Positions 46,881-59,615 of a DNA stretch of 64,000 nt are shown here, in pieces. Made by a program: the position numbers and the translations under genes. Below the pieces are notes generated by a model. The model had not been told where the DNA came from and made no database searches. It worked only from the letters and a program-made list of their open reading frames with translations. Source of the stretch: Strongylocentrotus purpuratus. Lineage: Eukaryota > Echinodermata > Echinoidea > Camarodonta > Strongylocentrotidae. Positions within the stretch are counted from its first letter, which is position 1. Every line of letters starts with the position of its first letter. The stretch spans positions 16,988,883 to 17,052,882 of the forward strand of contig NW_022145613.1 of the NCBI RefSeq assembly GCF_000002235.5. The letters are read 5' to 3'.

Positions 46881-47138
46881 CAGGCCCGGATCCAGGATTT
46901 CTTGGGGGGGGGGGGGGGGGCAATTTTTTTTTATTTTTTTTTTTGCTCCCGAAAATTTGGAAATCGCGCCGGCTAAAAATACGCTCAGTTGGGGGGGGGG
47001 GGGGGGGGGGGGGGAGGGGGGAGGGGAGGGGGGGGGGGGGGGTTGTGAGCATATATATATATATTTTTTTGTTGGTGGGTGGGGCCCTCGAAAATTAGAA
47101 ATATCGCACCTGGCCCCCACCCCCTGGACCCGCCACTG
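46881..47138. mobile_element. hAT-like MITE with 8-bp duplication AACTCAGC
   Basis: Left end CAGGCCCGGATCCAGG; right end CCTGGACCCGCCACTG. It is flanked by AACTCAGC at 46873-46880 and 47139-47146. The interior carries long G runs and GCTCCCGAAAATTTGG, a word present inverted inside the 54.3-59.9-kb elements. Long ORFs across it are polyglycine/polyproline artefacts. Confidence 0.88.
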
Positions 47139-47639
47139 AACTCAGCAGCCTTATGGGCCAGAATGTTTTTGTTTTTTTATATATGAACGCGCTCCGCCCA
47201 TTATTTTGGCTGATGAACGTCGTCTTCGCAAGCATGTTTATTGGCGTGTATCATTCAGTTATGAATATTTACGCCAATTCAAATAAAGAAAGAAATGACA
47301 TACACACAAAAAGAAAGAAAAGTAGACCAAATATAAGTAGTTAATATACCCTTTTCCCCGTTAAATTCGAAGAAATATAAAATATATAATATTTTGAGAA
47401 TTTAGAGTAATCAAACGATTTTTCTAAACAATAATAACCCATTCAAATGTTCACAACATTAACATAAAAAATATGCTTAAGTCCAAACTAGCAAAATTTA
47501 GAACTTTATTAGCATTCTTATTATTATAATTATAATTATGTTTATTATTGAAATCTTATTTTCTATGAAGATGGAAATTAAGAATTAGCACATGAGGTTT
47601 ATAGGGACGACCCCCCCCCCCTTCACACGTACACACACC

Positions 47640-48190
47640 ACATACCTCACACGTTATGCACTATTAATTACGCTCACACTAATTGTTCTTGTCAATGGCC
47701 CAAAAATTAATCCCTCATCAGTTAGATATTTTTAATGGCGGCTGCTACAATTTGTGCACCCCGAAGTAAATGAGGTATATGATAATCTACATTTTATGTG
47801 ACTGTCATCAAAAGTGCAAATGGGAAATAATAGGAAATTTATTGAAACTCGACCCCCCCCCCCCCCCTCCCTCCTTATATACCCTACACGTTATGCACTA
47901 CTTATAATACACCCAGATTAGTTATGGACATTAGTCGATATTCACTCCTCAAATTAGACCTTTTTAATTGCGGCTGCTTCACTTTGTGCACCCCCGAATT
48001 CGATGAGGTATATAATAATCTAACTTTGTTGTGAGTTTCATCAAATTTAGTGAAAATGGGAGAAATAACAGCGAATGTATTGAAGCCCGACCCCCCGCCC
48101 CCCCCCCCATATACCCTACACGTTATGCACTATACCAACGCTCATGTTTGTTCTTGTTAATGGCCCAAAGTCTCTCATATTAGACATTAG
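47640..48190 (+). repeat. ~300-bp dispersed repeat, two tandem units
   Basis: Two and a bit units, each with a GGCGGCTGCTACAATTTGTG-type block, GAGGTATAT(G/A)ATAATCTA, a C-run and ATATACCCTACACGTTATGC. Reverse orientation relative to 43257-43565. Confidence 0.85.
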
Positions 48191-50229
48191 ACGCCACATA
48201 TTATCTCATAATATGTTTAACATCCTGGTCCTGACATAATAAAAAGGCACGGATATATGAATAATGAAAATCACCAAAGCTCACAAGCAAAGGTACAAAC
48301 AGTATAAGGATAATACGTATTTGAAGTAGTAAAAAGCAATACAAAAACGACAATGTAATAATTCAAATTAACAGAGTAAACACATCAAATCTCTTAAAAG
48401 GCATTAACATATCACCAAAAGAATAAGAAGAGGAGAAAAAATGTAAGGAAGTTGGTAGAAAGTAGAGAAGAAAAGAGAGAAAGAAAGAAAGAGAAAGAGA
48501 GGGAGAGAGAGAGAGAGAGAAATAATCCATGTCAAGAGCATAGGAATAGGCATTGTATTACACATGTTTAAAAACAATTGTCCTTGTACATCACAATTAT
48601 TAAAGAGATCGATAGATTTAGCATTTTGAAGAGAAAAGGTAAACTATTCCAGATTTACCACCAGCGTATCTAAAACAATTCTTAAAACATTCAAAAGTTG
48701 GCTTGGGTAAAACAACATTCAACGTATTGGCAAGAAGTTTTAAGAGATGGAGTCCTATCTAGCTCATTCCCTTTGTACCATCTTCGATGCCGCCAGGAGA
48801 AAATATGTCATGCATGTGCTTTTTAACTGGATCTTCCTTGCAGATACGTAGACAAAAGATTCCTGCCTAGCTGGAAACTAACGGGCTACTTTCAAAGGGA
48901 AATATTCTTTTGTAAAGATAATTACTTTTCGCTACCCCTCGTCTGATAATACGAGCAGTACACAGTGCTTACCTTCACAGGAGGCAAGCGAAAGGAAATG
49001 GAGCAAATTTTCCTGAAATATTAATCAAAATTACTCGACTGGGCATGTGTGGGCACTAGTCTGACATTATAACATCATAAAGAACTGTACGTGAATATTC
49101 ACTTTTTATTTTCATGAGCCGCATGAAGTAATCGGAAAAGTGCCAAATTGCAGGTTTTAGGACTGTCAAGTTTTGCTGCTATCATACAATGTAAGCACAT
49201 TTCTTGACACAATTAGGCTTTTGTATTCATATTTTATCATCTGTTCGATTTTCCCCTTGTTAGTTCAAATAAAAAGTGAAATATTAAGGATATTTCTTTG
49301 TGACACAAATCACTACTCAAGCTTTCCAGTGATATTGGCGGATTCGAACCTCGGACATCAAAGGTAACAGCACATCAGTAGATTCTATTGTGCAATCATA
49401 GAAAACGGCAGCTGCTTGGAAGAATTTGTTGCCAGTTGGGTCTCCATCTCTAAAAACTCCTTGGTATTGGCAACATGGGTGTCGATCCCGGGGGGGGGGG
49501 GGATGGGGGATATATCCCCCCCCCCAATATTTCAGGTGGGGGGATGGCCTGTACAATCATCCCCCCCCCAATAATTCACCATCAAAAAAAAAAAAAAAAA
49601 AAAAAAAATGAAGAGAAAAATTAAGGATGAGAGCCAGATGAGAGTAGTTAATGGTTATTACTCGCAAGATGACCATCAATATGCACATTTTGCTATCTCT
49701 TTTTATACGAAGTAAATAAGACAACCGTATATGAGACAAGAATAAATTGAATTCTCGCTCATAGTTATTACGGTTTCATCAGGAATTGATGAATTTATTC
49801 AATTTGTTCAATCAACAGCATCATAGAAATGCAGTGCGCCAAATGCAAAGACGCAGCGTCAAAAAGCAACGAGCTAAATGTTAAGCGCGAAGCGCAAAAA
49901 TAGCAATCTGCAATGCACATCAGACAATCCTGGATAGTGTAAACATAGATGAACTCTGTGACGATTTCGTGATGAGATCAGAGACAAGGAGAAAGATTTT
50001 CGGACATTAGTATGACTTATAAAATAGATTTCTAGTTGTTATGTTGTTTCCGTTCACCCTTTTTAAAATTCACGTCATTGTATCTTTATTTTTGTTTTTT
50101 TCACTCATTTTATTTCCTGATATTTCCTAAAAGATTTTTCATTTTTGGAGAAATATTATTATGTCACAACTTATTTGTCACACAAATTATTTTCAGTGGG
50201 GTACCTGAATTCAGACGTGGATTAAGCGT
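48191..50229. other. No gene recognised; simple repeats
   Basis: Includes a GA microsatellite (48475-48520), C/G runs (49489-49502, 49516-49526, 49560-49569) that look like a short C-run element, and an A-run (49585-49608). A CGCGAAGCGC-type word near 49886 prefigures the next array. Confidence 0.45.
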
Positions 50230-51235
50230 AATAATCAAATGAAACGTCAAAGTACACGATACAACGAAGCGTCTTCTTTTACGAATAATTTAATGAAACG
50301 TGAAAGCTTCCGCGCTAAGCGCGGAATGGGCGAAAATGAATACAGACGAGGATTAAGAGTAATACTTAATTGAAACGTTAAAGCTTCCGCGCTTCGCGCG
50401 GTAGGGGGGAAACTGAGTTCATGAAGGACACGATACAACAAATCGTCTTCTTTCACTAATGTGAAAGCTTCCGCGCTTCGCGCAAGAATGGGCGAAAATG
50501 AATTCAGACACGGATTAAGAGTCGAGAATGGTACATAGGATCGTCTTCTTTCTTTAATCATCTAATGAAACAACAGAGCTTCCGCGCTACGCGCGGGAAG
50601 GGGGAATTTGATTCAAACATTAAGGATTAAGAGTCGAGAATGGTACATCGAATCGCCTTTTTCTTTAATAATCTGATGAAACGTCAGAGCTTCCGCGCTA
50701 CGCGCGGAGGAAGGGGAACTCGATTCAAACAAGGATTAAGAGTCGAGAACGGTCCAACGAATCGTCTTCTTTCTCTTATAATTTAGTGAAACGTCAAAGC
50801 TTCCGCGCTTCGCGCGGTAGGGGAGAAACTGAATTCATGAAGGACACGATACAACAAATCGTCTTCTTTCTCTAATGTGAAAACTTCCGCGCTTCGCGCA
50901 GGAATGGGCGAAAATGAATTCAGACAAGGATTAAGAAACGAGAATGGTACATCGAATCGTCTTCTTTCTATAATAATCTGATGTAACGTCAGAGCTTCCG
51001 CGCTATGCACGGAGGAAGGGGAACTTTGATTCAAGCAAGGATTAAGAGTTGAGAATGGTACATCGAATCGTCTTCTGTCTTTAATAATCTAATGAAACGT
51101 CAGAGCTTCCGCGCTACGCGCGGAGGAAGGGGAACTTGATTCAAACAAGGATTAAGAGTCGAGAATGGTGATCGTCTTCTTTCTTTAATCATCTAATGAA
51201 ACATCAGAGCTTCCGCGCTTCGCGGGGGGGGGGGG
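50230..51235. repeat. ~100-bp minisatellite array, CTTCCGCGC(T/A)(T/A)CGCGCGG family
   Basis: About nine diverged units. Each has GGATTAAGAGTCGAGAA, an ATCGAATCGTCTTCTTTC-type block, AATGAAACGTCA and AGCTTCCGCGCTTCGCGCGG, a self-complementary hairpin. Shared with 54900-55080 and 58945-59615. It runs into a right-end word CCTGGCTACGCGCTTG at 51312-51327. Confidence 0.9.
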
Positions 51236-51609
51236 GGGACTCCCCCTCCCTGCACGCAACCCCCTAGGGACCGCGCTTCGCGTGCTCACTACCGCCCCCT
51301 AGAATGAAATCCTGGCTACGCGCTTGGGGGGAGGGGGGGGGGTGCAACTTGCCACACGCTTCTACCTCTTGATTGCTTTGATCCATTGCCGAAAATATTT
51401 TGGCACCTATCATCCCCCCCCCCCCCCAACCACGGATACAATCGACACCCTTGATTGGCAAGTCTAGTGTTAAAACTATGTCTGCCCAAAACCCTTTTCA
51501 CTTAATTGCACAATCGTACCGGGTTTTTTCCATGAATACACTACATGCTAAAAGTAGTCACGTCTAATTTCAATGGGTTGCCATTTCAATGAATTTATGA
51601 TATTCAAGC

Positions 51610-51940
51610 TATTAACATAAATCTAAATTCCTACAACAATACGTGCAGCTCTTTTACGTAGTCTCAAAAGTCTCAAAACAGTTCCCCCATGCTTATGCGG
51701 AACAAGAATAATAACAGATTGGCTGTACGGTTACATTTGTATATTTTATTCGAAATGGAGCAGCTTAGAAACTTATTGAGCTTTCTTAAAGTAAAAATGT
51801 TGTAACTTAACGATTTGCTAAAGAATTTAATGTGGATATCCCAAAATAATCTATCATCAATTTCAATCCCTAAATAACTGATACTTCTTACTTGTTCTAC
51901 TATTTGATTATTAATATGCACCTTCAAACTAAGTTTATTG
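51610..51940 (-). pseudogene. Non-LTR reverse transcriptase fragment
   Basis: Minus-strand frame reads VHINNQIVEQVRSISYLGIE, IDDRLFWDIHIKFFSKSLSY, then TLRKLNKFL. This is the LGxxIDxxLxWxxHI thumb region of non-LTR RTs. About 80 codons remain. Confidence 0.75.
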
Positions 51941-51944
51941 TTAC

Positions 51945-52185
51945 TCTACATTTTATGTGAATTTCATCAAATTTAATACAAATTTGAATAAGCAGCGAAC
52001 TCATTAAAGGTTGAAACCCCCTAGATATACCCTATCAGCTGTAATATTTATTTACGCTGCATGTGGTATGATTTGATATCGGTCGGTATTCACTCAAATT
52101 ACTGACCTTTTTAATGGCGGCTGCTACACTTTGCCCTCCTTGAATTCGATTAGCCTACATCATAATCTACATTTTCTCTGAAAGG
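51945..52185 (+). repeat. ~300-bp dispersed repeat, diverged copy
   Basis: Retains TCTACATTTTATGTGAATTT, TATACCCTATCA and TTTTTAATGGCGGCTGCTAC. C-run missing. Confidence 0.6.
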
Positions 52186-53560
52186 ATACTAATCCAATAA
52201 AGAATATCATTATACAATTGTTGTTGACATAATGGAAACAGAATTAGGGTCCCATCATGAAAAGCCAAACTCCGATTAACAGTCTTGTTTGCGCTCTTCC
52301 TTGGCATTTTGTGATCGAAGAATTTTTTTTTTTTTTAGTATACATGATCAAGTAAAGAAGAAAGAGTCGCTTCTAATTGAGCAGTTACTATTGGTTTTTG
52401 CATGGATATCTGACTTGTTTACTTAAAATTAATATTGGCAGAGAGATAGACGTTATCAACGATTGCATTCTGGTGTATATACAAAATGTTAGTCGTCCGG
52501 AATAAGTATGGTTTTAATGAAATACCGTTTCAAACTGAGATACGTATTAGAGGAGAAAAAAAGGAAAAAAGAAAGAATTGTTGTAAATCAGGAGCTAAAA
52601 AGCAAGATCATAGGTTGCCAGGGAAACTGTTAAAAGCACTTTAGATGTAGCAAAATATAGTATAGTTAAGAAAATATGTGATTTACATTGTATGTCAGTT
52701 ATATATGTATTTTAATGTTGGAATGTAATCAAACTGCTTACTAAGTAGTTTGATTACATTCCATTAACGCCTCTACTAATAGTAGAGGCATAAAAAACGC
52801 CTACAAACCTGAGATGCATGGTCCTACGAAGCCTTAATACAATGTAGGCCTACTTTAAAATGATCATGAAGTGCTTCAAAAAGTAAAAAATCTTTGAGTG
52901 ATCGGTTTTACTATACTCATTTCCCCCAATAGACTGTAGTGTTTATTTAAAAAAACGATAGGAAAGCGGTTTTTGACATTTCTAATTCCAGTCATGAATG
53001 TTCTGATAACCAAACATGCGATTGGCTTGTCAATAAATGTTATTGACCGCCCTATAAAGGTTTATAACTATGATTGCAGCATGAACTAAACCCAGGATTT
53101 TGTTTAGAATATCCGATGCAAAGATATACCGAATCCCTTTCAGGCAATCTACTACATACTTTGCTTACAAGCATTTCATAATAATACAAACACAAATTCT
53201 ACTGCTTCATTTCGCATTATTAATATCAGAAAGTGCGATCACCTTCTTGTCTTTTCTCGTTTGCCTCTAACACTCCCTCTCACAAACTTAACACAAACTT
53301 ATAACTACACCCCATTATAGTCTACCCACATACACTCCTTTATTATTTTTTACATTTATATCTTAGTTCTGTGTTAAAAATCCAGACATTTTCATACTCA
53401 AACGATACACAATATAACTCACCCGATAAACAATTAAGTCAGCTGCTATTCTAACTTTCGTAATATAAATTCGAAAAGCACGCAAACGTAAAGACTCCGT
53501 CGATAATGAAAATTTGTCGAACGGAGAAAACAAAAATCATCAATATAATGCTCACGTGCT
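52186..53560. other. No gene recognised
   Basis: AT-rich. A short hairpin (AATGTAATCAAACT ... AGTTTGATTACATT) at 52724-52761 is followed by GCCTCTACTAATAGTAGAGGC at 52771-52791. No coding signal. Confidence 0.45.
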
Positions 53561-53569
53561 GGTCGAGGG

Positions 53570-53665
53570 CGGGGGCGGGGGCCAAGAGGGGGGGGGGGGG
53601 GGGGGGGGGGGTGGCAGTTTGTGAGAAAATATTTTTTGCGTTGAAATAGTGGGGGGGGGGGAAGG
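53570..53665. repeat. G-runs
   Basis: A broken poly-G tract at about 53589-53610 and another at 53651-53660. Confidence 0.9.
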
Positions 53666-53949
53666 GGGAATTGAGCAATATTTTTTTTTTGCCAGAGCTG
53701 CTTTCGGCCCGTCTTCTTTTTTTAAAGGTGTTTTTTAAACTTTAAAGGTGTTTTTAAACTATTAAAAAAAAAATATCGAATTGCAGGATGTGCACAATAG
53801 TCTTAGTTCAAGTTGTTTTGCTCCCGGGCTTCCATTGATTAGGCATGGTTCGATCAGCCTGTGCCGCCCCCCCCCCCAAATCGTTATAAAATGATGACTA
53901 TCATAATATTAATAATTATTTGGTGCAGCATAAAACTATACCACTGAAT

Positions 53950-54070
53950 TGTAATCTCTCTCCCTCTCTCGATCTCTCTCTGTCTCTACATCCTGTCTCT
54001 CACCACTCCTCCCCTAGCTCTAGCTCTCACTCTCTTTCTTCTCAAGTCCCGCCCTCTCTTTGTTTCTCTC
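53950..54070. repeat. CT-rich imperfect microsatellite
   Basis: CTCT/CTCTGT units with interruptions. Confidence 0.8.
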
Positions 54071-54528
54071 CCTTTTTTTAAACTCCCGCCATCAGCTCCT
54101 TAAAATATCTTCTTTCAATGGACTTTAAACTATCACGTTACAAAGATAGGCATTTGTTTTTTATACTGCATGGTAAGTGTCAATTATTTATTTATTACCC
54201 AGGCGCCATTTCGTCTTTATTTTTTTTTAATTAGTTCAAGATTCAAAATAGATTATTTTATTGGTCCATGCATGCAGTGGCGGATCCAGGGGGTGGGGCC
54301 GTGCCCCCCTCCCCTTGAGAAAAAAAATCATGTAAAATCACGTGATTTTTACCTTTTTGGGGGGTTGGGCCCCCCCCTGGCGCTCAAGGGGGGGGGGGGG
54401 GGGGGGGGGGGTGCAAATTGAAATTTTTTTGAGGATCAAAAAAAAAAAAAATGTGCTCACTAACCCCCCCCCCCCCCCCCCCCCACTGAGCGAATTTTTG
54501 GCCGGCGCGCGTTTTTCAAATTTTCGGG

Positions 54529-54564
<36 letters not shown>

Positions 54565-54639
54565 TGCTCTGTACCCCCAGGCGCGGATCCAGGGGGGGGG
54601 GCCGAGCGGGCCTTGGCCCCCCCCCCCCCCGCAAAAAAA

Positions 54640-54895
54640 AAAAAAAAAAAAAAAAGGAGAGAGAGAGAAGGAAAGAAGGGAAAGGGAAAGAGGAGAGAAA
54701 GGGAAAAAGAAGAGGAAGAAGAAAAGAAAAGAGGGAAGAAGTAGATCGGGGGGGGGGGCAAAAGGACTTGCCTCCCAGGCTGTTGCCCCCCCCCCCAATC
54801 AAAAAATAAAAGAGAAGGAAGGAAAGGGAAAGAAAAAAGGAAAAGAGGAGATACAAGAAAGGAAAAAAGAGGAAGAAGAAAAGAAAAAAAAAGGG
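54640..54895. repeat. Purine-rich (GGAAA)n block with GCCTCCCAGGCTGTTGC
   Basis: A/G-rich with a TCGGGGGGGGGGC and GCCTCCCAGGCTGTTGC landmark. Repeated at 57720-57910 and, degenerate, at 57930-58230. All long ORFs here (Lys/Arg/Glu or Phe/Leu/Ser-rich) are compositional. Confidence 0.85.
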
Positions 54896-54899
54896 ATAA

Positions 54900-55212
54900 C
54901 GACACAACAAATCGTCTTCTTTCTCTAATGATTTAATGAAAGCTTCCGCTTAGCGCGGGAGGGGGAAAACTCAATTCAGACGAGGATTATTTTTTGGGAA
55001 CGGTACAACAAATCGTCTTCTTTCTCTAATAATTTATTGAAATGTCAAAGCTTCCGCGTTTTGCGGAGGAGGGAGGGGGAAACTCGCCCCTCCCTGCACC
55101 CACCCACCCCCAATTACGTCACTGCTGGTCACCATTACGAACCAATATTTGGCTCGCATAATTTCAAATTTTGCACCCCCCCCCCCTAAGAAATCCTGGA
55201 TCCGCGCCTGAT
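54900..55212. repeat. Minisatellite (CTTCCGCG family), two units, and hAT-like right end
   Basis: Two units of the ~100-bp family followed by ACTCGCCCCTCCCTGCACCC, GGCTCGCATAATTTCAAATT, a C-run and AAATCCTGGATCCGCGCCTG. Near-copy of 59560-59748. Confidence 0.85.
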
Positions 55213-55700
55213 GTATATACAACGGCAACAGTTTCAATATAAAATGTAAGTTCTTCTTACTTAAATCATTGGTCTGGAAACAATCATTTGCCCATTGTTG
55301 TGTATTGTATTACATTTTCACCGACAATGAATTCACATTGTAATGCAATTTTCAAGTTTCCCAGGCTTATTTAGGAGAACAGAAGATTGATATTGTTTAG
55401 TTGTACGATAACATCACTCAGTTTGATTTGATTTGATTGGAGATATATCTCATTAAAAACAGGCTATACAGTTTCAAACAAACCTACACTATTAAACTTC
55501 AAGCTCACTCACACATGATTTATTGCGACACTTTCAAGGCTACTTATTATTTCAAGTTCATGTATATACAAAGGGCAACAGCTTCAATATTAAACGTAAT
55601 TAAATCAATGGTCTGGAAAATGTTAAAGCCCATTGTTGTATATTATACAACATTTTCCATAACGAATGAATATACATTGTATAATGCAATTTTCAGGAAA
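55213..55700 (+). repeat. Diverged tandem duplication, ~150-bp units
   Basis: ATGTATATACAACGGCAACA ... GTAATGCAATTTTCA at 55213-55355 resembles 55559-55696. The first unit abuts the element end at 55212. Confidence 0.7.
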
Positions 55701-55739
55701 ACCATACTTGTCATTACTGTTATATTTGTTATATGATAC

Positions 55740-56850
55740 TAAAGCAAATCGTTTCGCTTATCGATAAGATAAATCAATGTGAAGTACGTGTTAAATAATG
55801 AAGTCATTACGTGCTATTTTTAACCGGACTAGACATTTGAAACGTATAAAAAATGTATACACTATTGGCAGCAAGCAAGTTTTTTAAACAAAGAATTCAG
55901 AAATTGAACAACATTGCACATTTTAGTCTACACGGCATGCTCTACACCCTTAGTTGGACTGTAAACAGTTGTCTTCTTAAGTCTTCCATATAAATATAAA
56001 TTTAAAGGAGGTCAATAATCATTATGAAAACATCACTTTCGTAAGGTTGACACATCAATATATATTGTGCACACATGTAACAATGTGATAATATTTTTTC
56101 TTGGGGGGGGGGGGACGGGAGGAGGGCAATCCAAAAAGGGACTGATATGTGAACATTAATATTGATAGGTCGCTTCACAAAAGGGGCATACATAGTCCTT
56201 TTTTGTGGATAGTTTTTTGAGCAAAACACAAAATAGTGGAAGGACGGGGTACACGTCTTCCTTCAATTTTCTGAGGGGGATCGTCCCCCATGGATAATTT
56301 GAAAAAGTGCACACCAACAAAATGTATAGCAAATACTGACTAAAGACTGCAACACGCTTTAAGGCTCTGGTGGGCCCAAGACGTACAGCGTTTAGACTAA
56401 TAGAAATGCTAAAATCTTCTCGCTCGGTCGCTACGCTCCTTCGCTAATATCCTAAAAATATACAAGTAAATATTGAAGAAAATATGTATTCTGTTGGTAT
56501 CACGTATGTACAAATTACACTGTATGTTAACAAGATTAAAAATGTTATAGAAATAGATCAGTGTTCAAAAAATGAATATTCAGCTTGCTCTTTTAAGAAG
56601 TCCCTTCCTGCTCAGTCAAACTAAAATTTACCTAGTAAATATTTACAACCCCTCGGACTGCACACTAGATATCGGCAAAGTAAAAGTGAAGCGTGAAAAA
56701 AGTATATTGCTTGTTTTTATGCTGTAGTTTTGCTAAAGAATGTAATTTTGTAACACAACATAACTTCAAAAACCTGTGAGGGGTTTACATATAAGACTTA
56801 TCATACAGCTTTATGGGGGTAGTCCCTTCCGTCACCTCCGCCTCTTTCAC
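55740..56850. other. No gene recognised
   Basis: AT-rich with a G-run near 56104-56113 and a repeat word CTCGCTCGGTCGCTACGCTC near 56418. Nothing coding-like. Confidence 0.45.
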
Positions 56851-56959
56851 TGGCGTACTGATGGGGGGGGGGACAGTAACCCCCCCCCCCATACAATTCA
56901 AACATGGGTTATTTTTAATTTGATACCATTGATTTACAAGTATTGCTAAAATGGCAGTA

Positions 56960-57140
56960 TTTTTCCATGAGCTCCCGGGGGCTCTACCCCCTGGAACCCA
57001 CCAAGGGCCCTAAGGCGGGCCCCTGTTTGCTCATCTGGCCGCAATTAAATGCCTAAAGTCCTTGAGCTTTCGGGGGCTCTGCCCTCTGGACTCAACCAAG
57101 GGGCCTAAGGCGGGTCCCTAGATGCGTAATTTGGTGCCTA
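56960..57140 (-). repeat. ~110-bp repeat family with GGGGGCTCTGCCC and AATTAAATGCCTAAA
   Basis: Units carry TCATCTGGCCGCAATTAAAT, GCCTAAAGTCCTTGAGCTTT and CGGGGGCTCTGCCCTCTGGA. Same family as 58550-58830, and in inverse orientation to 60005-60360. Confidence 0.8.
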
Positions 57141-57474
57141 AAAGCCCTTCCGTTATGTATTTCTTATGTATTTATTTGTATTTCTTTCTCCATATCGTCT
57201 GCACTCTCCTTATGTATTTTTTTGTTTTCCCTTTTCTATTACATTCTCTTCCCTGGGTATACGTGCTTGCACATGAACTATACATGGCTAAACAGTTTTG
57301 TAAAAAAAAATATGCGCGACCGGTCAAGGAGTAAGAAGAAGGCAAAAAGAGAACAAAGACGGCATCCATGGAAGCCATGTGAAAGTCCACTTTTTCCGCT
57401 TTTACTTTCACCCTTGCATTCTTTCCTGAATCAGAGTTTTCTCACAGCTTGCAGACTCGTGCAGGTTATGATCT

Positions 57475-57550
57475 TGTGTGTGTGTGTGTGTGTGGGTGTG
57501 TGTGTGTGCGTGTGTGTGTGGGTGTGTGTGCGTGTGTTTGTGTGTGTTCG
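57475..57550. repeat. (GT)n microsatellite
   Basis: About 75 bp of GT with GGGT/GCGT variants. Confidence 0.95.
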
Positions 57551-57719
57551 TGTAACGAAATAACGTATACAATAGCTTGGCAATTCTCATGGTTATGAGA
57601 TACAATGTGAAAGGAAATGAGAGAATAATGGTCGCGTAGCTTAAATCAAAGTTCCGCATTAATTGCAGTCCTCTCTTTTTGGACATTTTTGCATTTTGTT
57701 TTTGTAAGAGGTGTAGCGC

Positions 57720-58230
57720 TAGAAGAAAGAAGTGGAAGAAGAAAAGCAACGGGTGAAGAAGGAGATCGGGGGGGGGGGCGAAAGGGCCTTGCCTCCCAGG
57801 CTGTTGCACCCCCCCCCCTCCAATAAAAAAAAATAAGAGAGAAGGAAGGAAAGGGAAAGGGTAAGAGGAGATAAAGGGAAGGAAAAAGAAGAAAAGAAAA
57901 GAAAGGGGATATCATTTGCAATTTTCCCGCCGGTGAATCGAGGAGGGGCAAAAGGCCCTTACCTCCCCCGCCCCCGCCATAACAAAGAGAGAAAGAAGGA
58001 AAAGGGAAAGAGGAGAGCTAAAAGGGAACAAAAAAGAGGAAGAAGAAAAGAAAAGGGTGAAAAGAACGGGAGATCAGTTCCGGTTAATCCCGCCAACAAC
58101 GTGTGGATCGGGGTGGGGGCCGAAAGGCCCTTGCCACCCCCCCCCCCACCCCCTCCCCTCGGCAAACCTTAAGGAGGAGAGAAAGGGAAAGAAGAAAAAA
58201 GAGAAAGACGAAAAGGGGGGGCACTGGCGT
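57720..58230. repeat. Purine-rich block copies 2 and 3
   Basis: Repeats the GCCTCCCAGGCTGTTGC and GAGAAGGAAGGAAAGGGAAA landmarks of 54640-54895, with C/G runs between. Confidence 0.8.
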
Positions 58231-58549
58231 ACTGATAGGGGGGGCTTGGGGAATTCAAATTCAAACGTGGTTTATTTCTAATTCCATAATGGTGGCTTAC
58301 AAATAATGCTGAAATCTTTCCGAGATTTTTCCTCAGTTTTTAGTAAATTATACTTTTGTATGCGTTTGTTGGAAAATGACAAATTCCTAAATTTACAGCC
58401 AGGCAAGAAATATGATTCTTGAGAAAAGTTAGAGCCCGTGGATCGGCTGGAATCGCAAGCCTCGAGCCCCCCCCCCCCTCCACTTTTTTTTTGAAAAGGT
58501 AAAGTAAAGAGAAATAGAAATAAAGAGAGCAAGAAAGAGAGAATAGTTA

Positions 58550-58830
58550 ACTAGCTGCTCATCTGACCGAAATTAAACGCCTCAAAACCCCTGAGCTTCC
58601 GGGGTTCCGTCCCTTGCACCCCTCCTAGGGCCCTAGACTCCCCTGGATGCTAATCTGACGGAAATGTAATGCCTAAAACCCCTGTTTTCTGGGGGCTTCG
58701 CCCGCTGGACCTCACGCCAATTAGTGTCCTACCAGTGTCACAAATAAGGTATAAAAATATGTTCATCTGACCGTAATCAAATGCCTAAAACCCCTGAGCT
58801 TCTCGGGTCGGACAAGGTATCAAAATTTGT
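58550..58830 (-). repeat. ~110-bp repeat family, three units
   Basis: Three units with CTCATCTGACCG(A/T)AATTAAA-type starts, CCTAAAACCCCTGAGCTTC and GGGGGCTTCGCCCGCTGGA. Confidence 0.85.
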
Positions 58831-58944
58831 TTATCTGACCGCAGGCGCGTAGCCAGGGGGGGGGGGGGGGGGGATAGAAAAAAAAGAGAGGAGAGGAAAG
58901 GAAGAGGACGTAGGGAGAAAAAGGAGCAGACAAAAAACATCTTT

Positions 58945-59615
58945 GAAATTCAGACAAGAATTAAGAGTATAGAGAACGGTACAACGAATCGTCTTCTATC
59001 TCTAATAATTTAATGAATCGTCAAAGCTTCCGCGCTTCGCGGAGGGGGGGGGGGGGGACTGAATTAAGACAAGGATTAAGAGTATAGAGAACGGTACAAC
59101 GAATCGTCTTCTATCACTAATAATTTAATGAAACGTCAAAGCTTCCGCGCTTCGCGGAGGGGGGGGCTGAATTAAGACAAGGATTAAGAGTCGAGAACGA
59201 TACAACGAATCGTTTTCTTTCTCCAATGATTTAATGAAACGTAAAAGCTTCGCGCGAGACGGGGGGGGGGGGGGAGGGTGGGGAGCTGAATACAGACAAG
59301 GATTAAGAATCGAGAACGGTACAACGAATCGTTTTCTTTCGTCAATGATTTAATGAAACGTAAAAGTTTCCGCGCTTCGCGCAGGAGAGGAAAATTGCAT
59401 TCAAACAAGGATAATTTTCGAGAACGCTATAACGAATCGTCTTCTTTCAATAATAGTTTAATGAAACGTCAAAGCTTCCGCGCTGCGCGGAGGGGGGGGG
59501 GGCTGAATTAAGAGAAGGATTAAGAGTCGAGAACGGTACAACGAATCGTCTTCTTTCTCTAATACTTTAATGAAACGTCATAATTATATAGCTTCCGCGC
59601 TTTGCAGAGGAGGGA
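58945..59615. repeat. ~100-bp minisatellite array, CTTCCGCG family
   Basis: About six to seven units with GATTAAGAGT(A/C)(T/G)AGA, ACGGTACAACGAATCGTCTT, TTTAATGAAACGTCAAAGCT and TCCGCGCTTCGCGGAGGG, each followed by a G-run. Confidence 0.9.

Noticed and set aside
54338..54910. 190-codon minus-strand ORF rich in Phe, Leu and Gly
   Set aside because: Composed of A/G-rich and poly-G/C tracts within a mobile element; all frames stay open because of composition.
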